A stretch of 64,000 nucleotides of DNA from Scolanthus callimorphus. Lineage: Eukaryota > Cnidaria > Anthozoa > Actiniaria > Edwardsiidae. The stretch lies in contig CM066919.1 in the NCBI GenBank assembly GCA_033964015.1, forward strand, positions 2,136,101 through 2,200,100, given 5' to 3'. Each line of letters opens with the position of its first letter. Position 1 is the first letter of the stretch. Shown piece after piece: positions 46,674 through 58,019 of this stretch. The position numbers were made by a program, and so were the translations under genes. Under the pieces are notes generated by a model that saw nothing but the letters and a program-made list of their open reading frames with translations, was not told where the DNA came from and ran no database searches.

Positions 46674-47812
46674 CCTGGGGTTTGAGGATCTGTTTATTGT
46701 GGGTGCTGATCTTTTGGGCCAAGTTCGGCATGCAGGAGTAGCTGATTTTAAGAGTGTTCCTGTTGAAAATCTTCCTAAGCGGGTGGTCGGCCTTGAAGAT
46801 TTCGTTCACGATGTTGAGAAATCTTTTTCCGACATTTGTTGCCACGCTTTTGGAGAACGGGGGGTTGTACCAGATGACGTTTCTGCGTCTGGGGCGGCTG
46901 TTGTTTGGGCGGCCGTTGGGGGCTGGTTCGAACCGTAATTGGTGCGTGTACCCTCTCTTCTCTAGGGCGCGTTGGTATTCAGGTGCTGCTTTCACAAAAC
47001 ATTCCTCGTTCGATGATATTTCGCTTAGCCTTTTGTTCACAGCGAGTGGAATGTTCTTTGTTATGGAGGGTGGATGGTTGCTGTGGCGGTGCACGTACAG
47101 CGGGGTGTTGTTCGGTTGTGAATATGGCTCGTAGGTCCCTGTGTTTAGGTTCAGCGTGACATCGAGGAAGTTCACGATCTTTTTATTCGCTTCAATGGTG
47201 ATTTTAAGGCCATTGTTTGTGAACGCCATGCAAATGTCTTTCTTTATCCTCTCGATGCGTGAGGGTGTTTCGCTAAAAGCCCCCAAACCGTCGTCTCTGT
47301 ATAGTCCTACGCGTGCTCTGATTGCTTCTGGGAGTTGACACAAAAGGTATGTGCCAACCAGCACGCAGGTCTCCGCCCCGTCGAACGAGCCCATTGTTAC
47401 ATCAAACGACCTTTCTGAATTCTTTTTGGTCCACGGAATGTTGTTGTTGAACAGGAGTGCTTGCTTAGCGTGCATAATTATCTCCTCCTCCTCTGTGATG
47501 TCCGTGTATGAGCTTGCGAAAACAAGGGCTTTGTCTAGTAGGTCTTGCGAAATGGAGGGGTAGAAATTAACGATGTCGAAGCTGATGAAGGAGCGTTGGG
47601 CTTTATCAGGGATGTTGTTGAACCAATGGAGCGTGGCTCTTGTGTTTTTCCACTGGTTGACGCCAGTTTGTTGACAATGTCTCTGTTTATTCGGTCCAGG
47701 ATCTGTTTGCTCACTTTTCCTAGTTCGGATTTTGTTGGGTTTATGAGGCGGCATGTGGGGTTGTTTGCAAAATTCTCTTTATGGTCTTTCAATGAGATGA
47801 ATTATATTTCAT
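46674..47812 (-). pseudogene. Penelope-like reverse transcriptase fragment
   Basis: Minus strand. The upstream part reads [20 protein letters not shown] and [20 protein letters not shown]; after a frameshift near 47660 comes [38 protein letters not shown], a YRDD active site (GLYRDDGLGAF), VNFLDVTLNLNTGTY, HSNHPPSITKNIP and IFNRNTLKISYSCMPN. This matches Penelope-type reverse transcriptases from cnidarians as I remember them. The GIY-YIG endonuclease that should follow is missing: the frame ends at the edge of the direct repeat at 46673. Dead and truncated at both ends. Confidence 0.75.
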
Positions 47813-47837
47813 CCCAAGACTGGCAAATGTTCTAATG

Positions 47838-47862
47838 GCACCCCCCCCCTCCCCCCTCCTAT
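47838..47862 (+). repeat. C-rich tract
   Basis: Long C runs broken by single Ts. Confidence 0.8.
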
Positions 47863-47929
47863 TTATGCTTCAAATTCAGAAATGTTGGGATTGATGAAAA
47901 GTACACAAGCCAAATTACGTTTTAATAAT

Positions 47930-49095
47930 AATAATATATAGATTTAGCCACTGGCTAAAAGCGGAGCTCCCGATTATAAAATTTTCTGTGCGAATGAAAG
48001 GGATTCCCATGTGTACATGGTTTATACTTATAGGCTTTTTAAGAAAAAATGTCTCTTGATATGTATGTACAGTGTTTTCTTCGGTATGTTGCTGCATTGA
48101 CACAATACAAATACAGGGACGAAAATAAGCATCCTGTCAAGTGAGATAAAAAGAGAATATTTTTTCAAGCATAATGGCGTCGTCGATGACGTCATATCAC
48201 CTGACCACTTCATTTTGCTCATCTGGTGACCTAGACTACACTACAAAAGTTTGGTTGTTGTAGAGTCTTCCCTTCACGAGATATTAATTTTTCAGGCATA
48301 GATGACGTCATCGCTGACGTCATATCACGTAACCAACGCATTTCGCTCATCTGGTGACCTAGACTACACTACCCAAGTTTGGTTGTTTTAGAGTCTTCCC
48401 TTCTCGAGATATTAATTTTTCAAGCTTAGATGACGTCATCGATGACGTCACATCACGTGGCCACTTCATTTTGCTGATCTGATGAGCTAGACTACACTAC
48501 CCAAGTTTGGTTGTTGTAGAGTCTTCCTTTCATGAGATATTAATTTTTCAAGCATAGATGACGTCATCGATGACGTCACATCACGTGACCACTTCATTTT
48601 GCTGATCTGATGATCTAGACTACACTACCCAAGTTTGGTTGTTTTAGAGTCTTCTTTTCACGAGATATTAATTTTTCAATCACTGATGACGTCATCGATG
48701 ACGTCATATCACGTGACCGTGTTACAGCACCCCCCTTGTGGCATAGACATAATATCCCTAGTATGGTTGTCTTAGCATGTTCCCTTGAGGAGATATAATT
48801 TTTTCTTTGCGTACCACAGGGTTCCCATGTGTACACGGACGGACGGACAGCGGACGGCGTACGCTATAGGTTTAATACCAGAAAAATATAGAAAAAATCA
48901 TATCTTCCGAAGGGAAGATTCAATAAAAGCCAAACTTGGACAAACTTTCAAAGACCTTAAGAGGAACTGTGCACCAAAGTCACGTGCCCTTTCGTCATCA
49001 ATGACGTCATCAAAATGATCCATAATGCCCGTGACGTTCAAAAATCAACTCGATAGTATACTATACGTTTCTCCCTTAGGTATGGTGCTCCGCTT
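47930..49095. mobile_element. Satellite-bearing repeat element with 'agcggagc' edges
   Basis: It starts near tagatttagccactggctaa/aagcggagctccc and ends taggtatggtgctccgctt. Inside are satellite array B (48155-48722), then a tail with caccccccttgtggcat, gggttcccatgtgtacac, a ggac microrepeat and ggcgtacgctataggttt. The same tail and edge are at 57800-57990, and the right edge (49024-49095) is repeated inverted at 57486-57562. It is probably a non-autonomous mobile repeat carrying internal tandem units. Exact borders uncertain. Confidence 0.55.
48155..48722 (+). repeat. Satellite array B, about five 128-bp units with CRE-like motifs
   Basis: Units hold gatgacgtcatcgatgacgt, catatcacgtgaccactt, cccaagtttggttgt and cgagatattaatttttcaa. 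Successive TGACGTCA sites lie near 48187, 48302, 48431, 48558 and 48685. Confidence 0.9.
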
Positions 49096-49099
49096 GTAT

Positions 49100-50400
49100 T
49101 TTCCTTTTGAAGTGATGCGGGTCTTTGCACTCTCTCCATGGCGCCCGGTATGGATTTTTTCTGGAATTGCACATCTATTTCTCTAAATTTGCTCATTCAT
49201 TTAAATCTTTCCATGCCAAATTTCATACTTCCCATTATCTGTTAAAATTTGATTCATTTATCAATATCTGCAGCTCATAGTAATCAAGTTGTTGTCTGAG
49301 CTTTGCTGTCTGTTTCTCTGGCTTGCTCTACATACACTTTACAGTATGTATGTGATATGCATTGTCCACTTGGTCTATGAGTTGACACATTGTCATTGAG
49401 CTCTCTGAATACTATTGCTTCCATTCAGTTCAATGGACACATCACGGACATCAAGTTGAGATTCGCTCTCTGTGTGGAATTCTCATGTTTTATTACCAGA
49501 ATGACATATATATTCTCCAGATTCTTTCCGCTAAAATAATTCGCAGAAGGTTCCATAATAAACCTATTTTTTCCGTTTATTTGCCACACGCACCTTCACT
49601 GAAACCTTTGTATTTCTTCGTCCTATCTGACGGCTTGCCAGCCAGCTAAGCCATATATATGACTATAATGACTATTACACTCGTTGTGTGTACATTTTAG
49701 GGAAAATTCTACCAGGTCTCATTAGAGGAAATACTCCTAGAATATGACAGTGGGGAATTGTAGAGGTATGTAAATGCAAGGGAGTTTCAACAAGCTTTCA
49801 AAATGGAATCGTCTGTCGGAGAGATCTTCCTTTTTTTTTCAATCAATTTCCAGTGGAATCAACTCGTCTGTAGCGGTTTTCTTCAAAATTTCTGGTAAAA
49901 CCAACCCAATAAAAAGAGGACGCGCAAAATGTTGACAAACCGAAGGAGGGTAATTCCGCAAAGGCACAGAAAACAAAAAGTATAAGTATTAAATTTGCCT
50001 TTATTTCCATTTCTTTCAGCGTGACAGTTTCTGGATTCAAAAGGCTAGCTTAAAAAATGTTACAGTTTATATAATTCATGTGATAAATGTCCAAAATATT
50101 ACTCATAGCTATTCCATAAAAATGTACGAAATTGACACCCTATCCCAGACTTGTAGCCCCAAAAAACTCTCCACCCCTTCCAAACTGTTGTTTGCTAAAG
50201 GCTTATAAATAAGAAAATTGTAAGAAGTGAATCCAACAAATCATATTTTATTATTATATATGTCAATATTATATTCAGTATTAAATTTTAATAAAAAATC
50301 TAAATACCATGTACAAATAGAAATACTTATGAAGCCTTGCCAATATATCATACTATTTACAAATGGGCAAAAGCATTTCTTAGCTGGACCTGTTTGCCTG
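49100..50400. other. Spacer without recognised gene
   Basis: AT-rich. The word tatggattttttctggaatt near 49150 belongs to the MITE family seen at 20091 and 39585. Nothing else recognised. Confidence 0.45.
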
Positions 50401-50499
50401 AGGTCTTCCATCCAGGGTGGACGGTTATTGAACCCATATTGAAAGTTTATCAACCAATAAGATCATGTAGAGAAAAAAATTCGCACCCCCTTGTTGAGG

Positions 50500-50640
50500 G
50501 CCTCTGGAATTCCAGGGTGGGCACCCTTAAAATACGAAACTCTAGGGTGGGTAAGCGCAATTTCCAGGGTGGTCATGAAAAAATTACAGGTGGGTAGTTA
50601 AAAAAAAAAATCCAAGGTGGGTAGCTGTGACTGGGTTCCT
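50500..50640 (+). repeat. Degenerate direct repeats of 'ccagggtggg'
   Basis: Four to five spaced copies of ccagggtgggtag-like words; the pattern resembles decayed MITE ends. Confidence 0.4.
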
Positions 50641-50929
50641 CAACAGGGGCTGAGAATTTTTTTTTGCGACTGCCCATTTACTTGTAAGGAAATTCAGTTT
50701 TTGATTACTAATTGTGAAAATCAAATACCCCTTGCCGAAATCCAGGCTCATCAATAGGGGTGTTACAATTTTCACATGAATTATCCTTTTGTTTCTCAAA
50801 TGGTGAAAAATTATTCAGAAGAATTCTGGTGACTAAAACATGTGCTTTAGGTGACCAGACTTTTCTCCATGATCACCTATTTGCCTTTGTCGTACAAGCG
50901 CCATCTTGAATTTTTCAGCTGATTTATTT

Positions 50930-51206
50930 GCCATTCCAAAAAAATTCCAAAAAAAAAGTTACCATCCCCACGGGCGGCACTAGCTTTTGACCCCCCCATG
51001 CATCCAGAATTTCCAAAATGGTTTACCCCCCCCCCCCCCCCCCCCCCATGCATATAGAATTCCGAGCAGGTTAAAGAAATCCAGCTTCGAAAACCCCCCC
51101 TTGCAATCAGAATTCCGAGCTCTTAAACCCCCCATCCCATCGGAATTTCCAAATGCCGCCCGTGGGGGGGACCTTTATTTTCTGGAATTGCCCATTGAAA
51201 TGAGGC
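50930..51206. mobile_element. C-rich MITE-like element
   Basis: Left side reads gccattccaaaaaaattcc and ccccacgggcggcactag; right side gccgcccgtgggggggacct and ttctggaattgcccat, its inverted match. Inner units with cccccccatgcat and cagaattccgagc repeat. A run of about 23 C lies near 51026-51048, where length may be wrong in the assembly. Confidence 0.6.
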
Positions 51207-51760
51207 CAAGCAGCGTGCAGGTTTCACTCATGTTGAAAAGCAAAGCCTGATGCTGGGATTTATGGTGGAAAAATCTTTAAAGCTACCATAAAGTACTACT
51301 CAAAGAATAACTTTCATTCAAACCCTCAAATCCACTGTTTTATTATCAGAGTTTTTCGGGTGCCCGAAAAGTTTGGTTTTAACTAACTTAATTCTATATA
51401 TACCGTTTCCAGGATACGTTGTCACTGGAAAAAGCAACAAAGCTTGGTGCGCTAGGGAGTATGGGTAAATATTAAATTGAATTTACGTAAAATATTAGAA
51501 ACAAACATGCTTAGAAATGTGCTGAAATTTAATGATTTCACATGTGGTTGCGATAACTGTCTGAATTTAGACCAAACAGTAGCAGTTTAGCTGCCCCCAT
51601 TATCCTTTGCGCTTCAAGCTTATAGTCTTTTTGGGTGACAACCTTTCCCGGAAACGGTATATACTATAGAACAGAAATAACCACGAAAAGGGGGATATAG
51701 ACTATTCAAAGCAGCAGGGTAGAAAAGAAAACGTGGGGGGTAAATACATGATGAAGACAT
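51207..51760. other. Spacer without recognised gene
   Basis: Two copies of a word around 'ataccgtttcc' lie inverted at 51400 and 51655 (gaaacggtat). Otherwise nothing. Confidence 0.4.
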
Positions 51761-51762
51761 GA

Positions 51763-54623
51763 TTAGTGAAATTCTTTTACTAAAATATGTTTGTATATTA
51801 CAACCCCTATCTGCAGACAATTAAAAAAAACTTGCCTTTTCTCCTGCTCTGATAATCTGCTTATTTTCCCCAAAGCACGCTTTTTCTTTCGATAATCTGT
51901 CTTCGCCTTTGTTACTCTTTTCATTCTCTGTTTGTTGTCATACATTAGCTGTGAATCAAAGAAGTCATGTTTCAGCCTTGGGCATAATCATTACTCACTT
52001 TTAGTACAATTGGTCATTGTGATTACAATGATTTTGCTGATTGATCAAGAGGTTTGTTTTCTCTTTCTATAATCACCCTACAGAACAGACTGGGCTGGAG
52101 TAACGCTTGCAGCTAAACTGTAGTCTTTTGTGACTACAATTTTAGTTACGATGCCACACATAGTCTGCGGAAGGCAGCTAAAAATTATTATTGCCAAAAT
52201 GCTATCTCATTTTCTTTTTTGTTAAATTCTGGACCTGCAGGAATTAATTTTTTCAAAAGCCATAAGCAGGGTATTGTTCTAATAGTAGATGTTCAGGCAA
52301 GCCTGTGGCCGCGTAGCGTAGCTGAGCTGGTAATGAAGTGAATATATGTAGATGTACATATGTACATCTACATATATTCACTTCATTACCGTTACCATAA
52401 CATCTAATAAACCCCGACCTGTTCCCAGTCTGACCTGGATAGCTCAGCTGGTAGAGCATCGGATGTACAATTCCGGAGGTCGTGGGTTCGAATCCCTCTC
52501 GGGGTCAGAGATTTTTTCTCTTTCTCCGCTTACTAGGGCTAACGCCCATTAGCACACATGGGACCATTTCATTAGCACGTTAGCTTTCACACAAGGTTAA
52601 TTCCTTATCTCCACTCTGTTCTAATAGTAGTTGCTAAACCCTAACATTTCGTGTTTACCAGTCATCAACCTCACTTCCGATCCCTGCGTCATTACTATTG
52701 ATTATGCTAGAATAGCCATGTTGCAATCAAAACGCACAGTACCTGTTCTTGCAGACCATCTGGAATCGGAAGTCCCATCTCTGCATAAAGCTCTAGTGCC
52801 CAGTGGTATGCCTCCCCCTTAGTTTCATTGAAATATGTCATGTTCCCTTGAGGCAAGCCAACATTAGTAATGGCCTCATAGTGCAGCTGGTGGAGATTGG
52901 TGTCTTTTGCCCGGAATCTTGCTAACACACTAAATCTTGACTCTGGGAGGTTTGAGTGTCCCCTCCCCATCTCTTCGTCAATCACCTGATATGCCTTGTT
53001 TCCAACTCTACTACATTCAATCTCATACACTAGAGAGTGCATCGGACACGTCAGTGGTGCTTTGGTCTTGTATTGTTTTCCTTCACAGGAAAATGCTTTC
53101 TTTCTTTTCTAAAATAAATGAAAATTTTGCATGAAGCTAGCACACAGATGGGTTTTAGGCTTACTGCAAACTGTGATAAGCTTCTCGCCATGTGATTTTA
53201 TTGTCCTTCTAAGGCCCAACCTGCTTAACTCTGAAAACTTGATATGTTGCCATGCTTTCCAAAACACTGATTCATGCCTCCAATAGCTGTACTAAGCTTC
53301 CAGAAGGCCACTTATTCTTACCTTTTTCTTTCTTCTTGTGCTTGTGTTTTCCTCCACCTCCTCAGGACTCTCATCATCATCATCCCCCATATTATCATCA
53401 TTACCCTTCGCTTCATCATCCTCATCCTCCTCCACAACATTGTCATCATCATCTTCCACATCATCATCTTCCATATCATCATAATCATCTTCAACATCAT
53501 CATCATCTCCCACATCATCATCGTCATCTTCCTCCACATCATCATCACTATCTGCCTTATCATCACCGCTGGTGTCTTTACCATTACCCTCCTTATTGCT
53601 GACCTTTTCTGAAAGGTGAAAAAGATTGAAAGCAATACTTAATATCGGATAAGGACGTTAAACCGTAGGTCCCGTCTCTAACACGCACTACACTAACCGG
53701 AACCAGAGGGACGTTAAAGAACCACGAGGACGTCGGAAGTTGCCCATCCTCAGTGCAGGGCTTACAACTTACTAACCACTACACTGACAAGGGAACCTCG
53801 TAATTGGAGCCTCGCTCTGTGAGGATTTCCCGGCCCTCGGGCGAAGCTGAATAAATAAATAAATAATACTCCTGCCTTATTTTCTTTGTGATATATAGGA
53901 TATTACATGGTGGCGTGAAGATATGAGTTTTGTTTTCGAGTGGCAAGAACAGTATTATATGAGTGAGTACAGTGAATGACCAAAATAACGTTTTTGACAC
54001 AATGAAAATGAAACATATTGTATTCAAGCCACTGTGTAATTTTCTTTTATTATATGGACAAACCAGAAAAAAAATATTCAAAATTGATTTCCAAGCACTT
54101 TTGTTATGAGGATATGGAAAATATGTCACTCAGGTCCTGGATGTAGCTTCTTATAAGAACTACAAGTGGCGAGTGGCCCAGTAAAACACTTGTGTCCATA
54201 TAATAGAGTATAATAAACAATGTTATAGCAGATTTCTGCTAGTATAAGATTTTAAAAAATCAATGACATTTTTTTGTTGTACCTGCCAGGGCCGTAGCTA
54301 GCAAAGGGTCAGAGGGGGCAGTTGCCCCCCCCCCCCCCCCCCACCACCACCCCAGAAGTAAATTTTTTAGTGTCAACATCCTCCCCCCCCCCCCCCTAGT
54401 CAAAAATTTCTAGCTACGGCCTTGCCTGTTTGTCAGTGCTCATGAATTGATTATTATGCTCACCTTTCTTCTTGCATTTTCCACATGAACACACCTCAAG
54501 AGGATGGAAGTCACAAGACTCCATTCCCCCATCCTCATTTTCCCACACATGTATGTCTCGAGCATGGTATCTCCCAAGTATCATCATACGCCGAGCATAT
54601 TCACTGGGATCATTCTTAGCCTG
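51763..54623 (-). CDS. Multi-exon transposase-like gene with an acidic exon, start not found
   Basis: Four exons join in phase: 54623-54464, 53608-53322, 53108-52743, 51948-51763. The first gives SEYARRMMILGRYHARDIHV and a Cys cluster, HPLEVCSCGKCKKK. The second is a run of Asp and Glu, about 80 residues. The third starts KRKKAFSCEGKQYK, then LTCPMHSLVYEIEC, MGRGHSNLPESRFSVLARF, RAKDTNLHQLHYEA and AYHWALELYAEMGLP. The fourth is basic (MYDNKQRMKRVTKAKTDYRK) and ends EFH. I remember similar C-terminal halves in coral predicted proteins that look like DDE-type transposases; the E in LPESRF could be the last catalytic residue. The upstream region near 54842 has a possible start, MADTRVILSSAELLRTVYGE, but a frameshift separates it. 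Introns hold a hAT-like MITE, the palindrome and the tRNA-like sequence. Confidence 0.6.
52329..52390. repeat. Perfect 62-bp palindrome
   Basis: Two exact 31-bp inverted arms with no spacer: ggtaatgaagtgaatatatg running to the centre gtacat/atgtac. It lies 42 bp upstream of the tRNA-like sequence. Confidence 0.95.
52432..52506 (+). tRNA. tRNA-like sequence, possibly the head of a SINE
   Basis: Has an A box (TAGCTCAGCTGGTAGAGC) and a B box (GGTTCGAATCCC) in tRNA spacing, and a cloverleaf can be drawn. But the anticodon loop has 8 bases (tgtacaat), the T stem has a mismatch (GTGGG against CCCTC) and the acceptor stem a G-G pair. So a tRNA pseudogene or tRNA-derived SINE is more likely than a working tRNA. 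The amino acid cannot be named. Confidence 0.6.
54287..54424. mobile_element. hAT-like MITE with C-rich core
   Basis: Ends CAGGGCCGTAGCTAG and CTAGCTACGGCCTTG are inverted copies with one mismatch; the core holds two C runs. It lies in an intron of the minus-strand gene. Confidence 0.7.
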
Positions 54624-54884
54624 CTTTAAGACACAACAATGGTTCAATCAGTGTCGCCATACAGACCAAATCATTTCGCCGTCTCCGAACAACAGTCAAA
54701 ACTAAATCTCTCAGTACTTTTAGCACCTCAACATCCTCTTCTTCTAAACGACTAAAAACACTGTTTTCGAGAGAAGATACAGCTCGCCATAAACGGTACG
54801 AAGGAGTTCAGCAGAGCTCAAAATAACACGTGTGTCCGCCATTATTACTCAAGCAATTAAAGAGCCGTCAAGAATTTAAACCAC

Positions 54885-56045
54885 TGTTAGGGCGAAATAT
54901 TGAAAAGGCTCATGTGGAACCACTACATACAAAACACAACACCTGGCAATATTTTTTGTTGGAGTTCTAATGGAAGCAATCAATAAATCTGATTTGCCGT
55001 TTGAATGTAAAAAAATCTGATGTACCAAAAGAAAGTGCTTTTGCCGGGGTTGTGACAGCATTACAGAAGCCACATGCCTTGCACGAGAAGTGATACAGTG
55101 GTTCAATGACACACAAGACACTGGATTAAAGTTCCAATATAGATTTACTGGAAAAGAATCTGAGCGATTTTGTGATAAATGCATGACTATTATTAAGTGG
55201 CTTAGTTCTGAGAGTGATTCTCAAAAGCAGAGAGATCAGCAGTGCTTGTATTTGTTTATTTAGGCCAGAAATTGAGGGATTATGTTTCTTTATTTAGTAG
55301 ATTTGACATAACTGAGCGGGAGCTAGGTCAGCTATCACGTAATGCTCATGAGTATCTTGCTGCAAATGTATTATTCCTGCAGTCATCAGTTATAGTTTTG
55401 AGTATTCTGCGAACTCTCGCGTTCGACTTCAAATGGCTCTCGACTCTCGAGTCTAATTTGAGTCTTAGCCGACCGTAAGTTAGGTCATTTGTTTAGGCCA
55501 AAGTGATAATAAAAGATGCTGTGTGTTGGGGCTTTCACACTGAACGCGAATAACTGAATTCTATGTATTCCAAAGTGTCAAACTTTGATTGACGGAAGCC
55601 AGTAGTGGTTTGACGGTTGGAAATCGATCCAAGAATTCGCAGAATACTCAAAACAGCTGCAATCGTACAGTTTGGACAGTAGGCCATGTAACTCCAGTTC
55701 ACACAAAACAGGTTTACAACACATATAAGCAAGGTTTAGGTCTAGTAACGATGGAACGCAGAGAGGCCAAAATATTTACCTGAAAAGACTTAGTGAAAAC
55801 ACAACATATCAAAGGCGCTGGCCTGAAATTTTAAAGCATGAGTTTATTATGCTTGTCTGGTTACCTGAGCAAGGCATTAAACAAAGCACAGGCAAATGTG
55901 TAAATGATAAATATATCCAATCAAGAGTTTTCACTGATAATGCTTACTGTTACTTTTGAATAATAAAATCAACCCCAGATGATGCCACTTGTACATTTTG
56001 TGGTGATCCAGTAATGAGGTTGATTCATGAAAGTGTACCAATTAC
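54885..56045 (+). pseudogene. Decayed C-terminal half of the same multi-copy family as 43.3-45 kb
   Basis: Plus-strand fragments in family order: EKAHVEPLHTKHNTWQYF, FNDTQDTGLKFQYRFTGKES and ERFCDKCM near 55100-55190; after an acceptor (tttatttag, 55261) QKLRDYVSLFSRFDITEREL; then TVWTVGHVTPVHTKQVYNTY, GLGLVTMERREAK, LSENTTYQRRWPEILKHEF and IMLVWLPEQ near 55670-55870; and last CTFCGDPVM near 56000. Frameshifts and stops lie between pieces (for example near 54950 and 55780). I recall these motifs as the C-terminal part of the long coral proteins whose N-terminal half is on the minus strand at 43.3-45 kb. No function is known to me. Confidence 0.6.
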
Positions 56046-56049
56046 TCAG

Positions 56050-57095
56050 TACTTTAAACAGTAGTGTAAACAGTAGGTTACTACAGTAATAAACATTTAT
56101 GTTAATTCAAACACTGAGTGACATTTATTTTATCTGACAAAGCTAATGTTGTTTAGGGAGCAAAGCCAGAACTTGACTATACCCCCATTGTGTGATCTAG
56201 GAAATCGATTCAGCCAGGACAAATAAACCGAAAATTATTTGGTTTTATTATATAAACACCAATGAAATACCAGGTGATCTCCCGCGCGAAAACTTGATAT
56301 CTTCACACGTCATGTTATTTTCACATGTGAAAATATCACACTTGCCTTTTCTGAAGAAAGAATAACGATAAATAAAACAATAGCAACCAGGTAGAACGAA
56401 AAACGTTTAAAAACTCGTTTAGTGTTTTCACAGTTTTTAAATTAAAATTTAACTCAGCTTTCTCGTAGTAGTAAATTCCCACACAACCTTGCTTTTGTTT
56501 ATATATTCAGCGCGTATCCACTAAACAATATAGTAATTAGGCTGGAAAATTAGACGTCTGAAACCGCGTGCAAATTGCTTTATTGCTGCACACAAAATAC
56601 AGTTTCAGAAACGAATCATGCCTGCGCCGTTCAGTGAAGACCTTTGTTGGCGAATGATATCGCTTCGTCTTTTTTCGGGGCTTTCTACACGAGAGAACTG
56701 TTGAGAGAACCGTAGCGAAATATTTTGAATCCTCTGAGGTAAAGGCTCTCTATAAGCACGTGTCAGAGGTAAAGACTATCTAAGCACGTGCCAACATGAA
56801 TTTGGGTTGGAGAAGTAATTAGAGCACGCATTTGGAAACAAGCTTTATTTCTCAAACGGGAAAAACTATTATTACGTCTGTGATATTTAAAAAAATATAT
56901 ATTCACTGTTCGTGCCCACTTATTGCTCTAAACAAATCACCTCGCAGTCCCATGATCACTTTCGGTCTTCTCTTTGGTCTTTTCTCTTGGGCACCGACAA
57001 CGTTTCTTGAAAAGGCTATATATAAGTATAAAAAAAGGAGGTGAGGTTTTGAACTTTCCACTTCTCAAACAGAGTTGTCAACATGCTCGAAGCTT
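56050..57095. other. Spacer without recognised gene
   Basis: AT-rich, only short frames. Confidence 0.5.
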
Positions 57096-57114
57096 CCTCT
57101 TAAAACCCAATAAA

Positions 57115-57266
57115 ATTGGTAACTTCACTACGTAAAGCCTTTAATTTATTGACAGAGGATGCGATGATTTCCTGGGGTACAACGGGCGTGTCTGTAACGT
57201 CGTGATCTGATAGAATTAGTTCCCTAACTTCACTTGCCGAGAACTTCTTCACTCTCGCCGCCATTT
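57115..57266 (-). CDS. Short candidate first exon, resembling piggyBac-derived N-termini
   Basis: From an ATG at 57266 the minus strand reads MAARVKKFSASEVRELILSD, then acidic HDVTD and a helix-like SSVNKLKALRSEV. Many piggyBac-derived proteins start with a similar 'K-F/I-S/T-A-x-E/K-V-x-x-L-I/L' phrase. There is no partner exon or other piggyBac motif nearby, so this may be a remnant or chance. Confidence 0.25.
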
Positions 57267-57485
57267 TTGATTGCGAGGAAAGCCGCTGACAAAGTGATAA
57301 TTGATCGCGGGACCTCGATGGCGTGTATCTGACCACAGCTGTCCCGGTGTGTTACGTTACCAGTTCCGTGCCACCGCGTACCAGTTCTGTGCCACTTAGA
57401 ACTTTGCAATTTTCTTATGATTTAAGAATGATTTTAAGTAATAACTGAAACAAATATCATTTCCTTGCCTTCTCTTTGTTTTTAG

Positions 57486-57990
57486 CGGGCCCGCGCAAGC
57501 GGAGCACCATACCTAAGGGAAAAACGTATAGTATACTATCGAAGTTGATTTTTGAACGTCCCTAAACGTCTAAAACAAGTTTGATTGTTTTAGAGTCTTC
57601 CTTTCATGAGATATTCATTTTTGAAGCATAGATGTCGTCATCGATGACGTCATATCACGTGACCACTTCATTTCGCTCACCTAGTGACCTAGACTACACT
57701 ACTAAAATTTGGTTGTTTTAGTCTTCCCGTAACGAGATTTTAATTTTTCAATCACTGATGACGTCATCGATGACGTCACATCACGTGTCCGTGTTACAGC
57801 ACCCCCTTGTGGCATGGACATGATATCCCAAGTATGGTTGTCTTAGCATGTTCCCTTGAGGAGATATATTTTTTCTTTGCATACCACAGGGTTCCCATGT
57901 GTACACGGACGGACGGACGGACGACGGACGGCGTACGCTATAGGTTTAATATAGATTTAGGCACTGCCTAAAAGCGGAGCTCCCAGTCAA
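57486..57990 (+). mobile_element. Second satellite-bearing repeat element
   Basis: Starts aagcggagcaccatacctaa and ends with ggcactgcctaaaagcggagctccc. Contains about two satellite units (57590-57790, array C) and the same 'cttgtggcat...cgtacgctatagg' tail as 48720-48880. The first 77 bp are the inverted copy of 49024-49095. Confidence 0.55.
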
Positions 57991-58019
57991 TTTTATGCCA
58001 TTTATAAAGCTTGGCATCA

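Noticed and set aside
51026..51048. C homopolymer as a biological signal
   Set aside because: Such runs are common in the MITE cores here (also near 47838, 54330 and 54385), and their length is unreliable in assemblies.
52432..52506. A functional tRNA gene
   Set aside because: An 8-base anticodon loop and mismatches in the acceptor and T stems make a pseudogene or SINE head more likely.
53252..53612. Plus-strand His-rich and Ile-rich open frames
   Set aside because: They are the antisense of the Asp/Glu exon, which has proper splice borders and phase on the minus strand.
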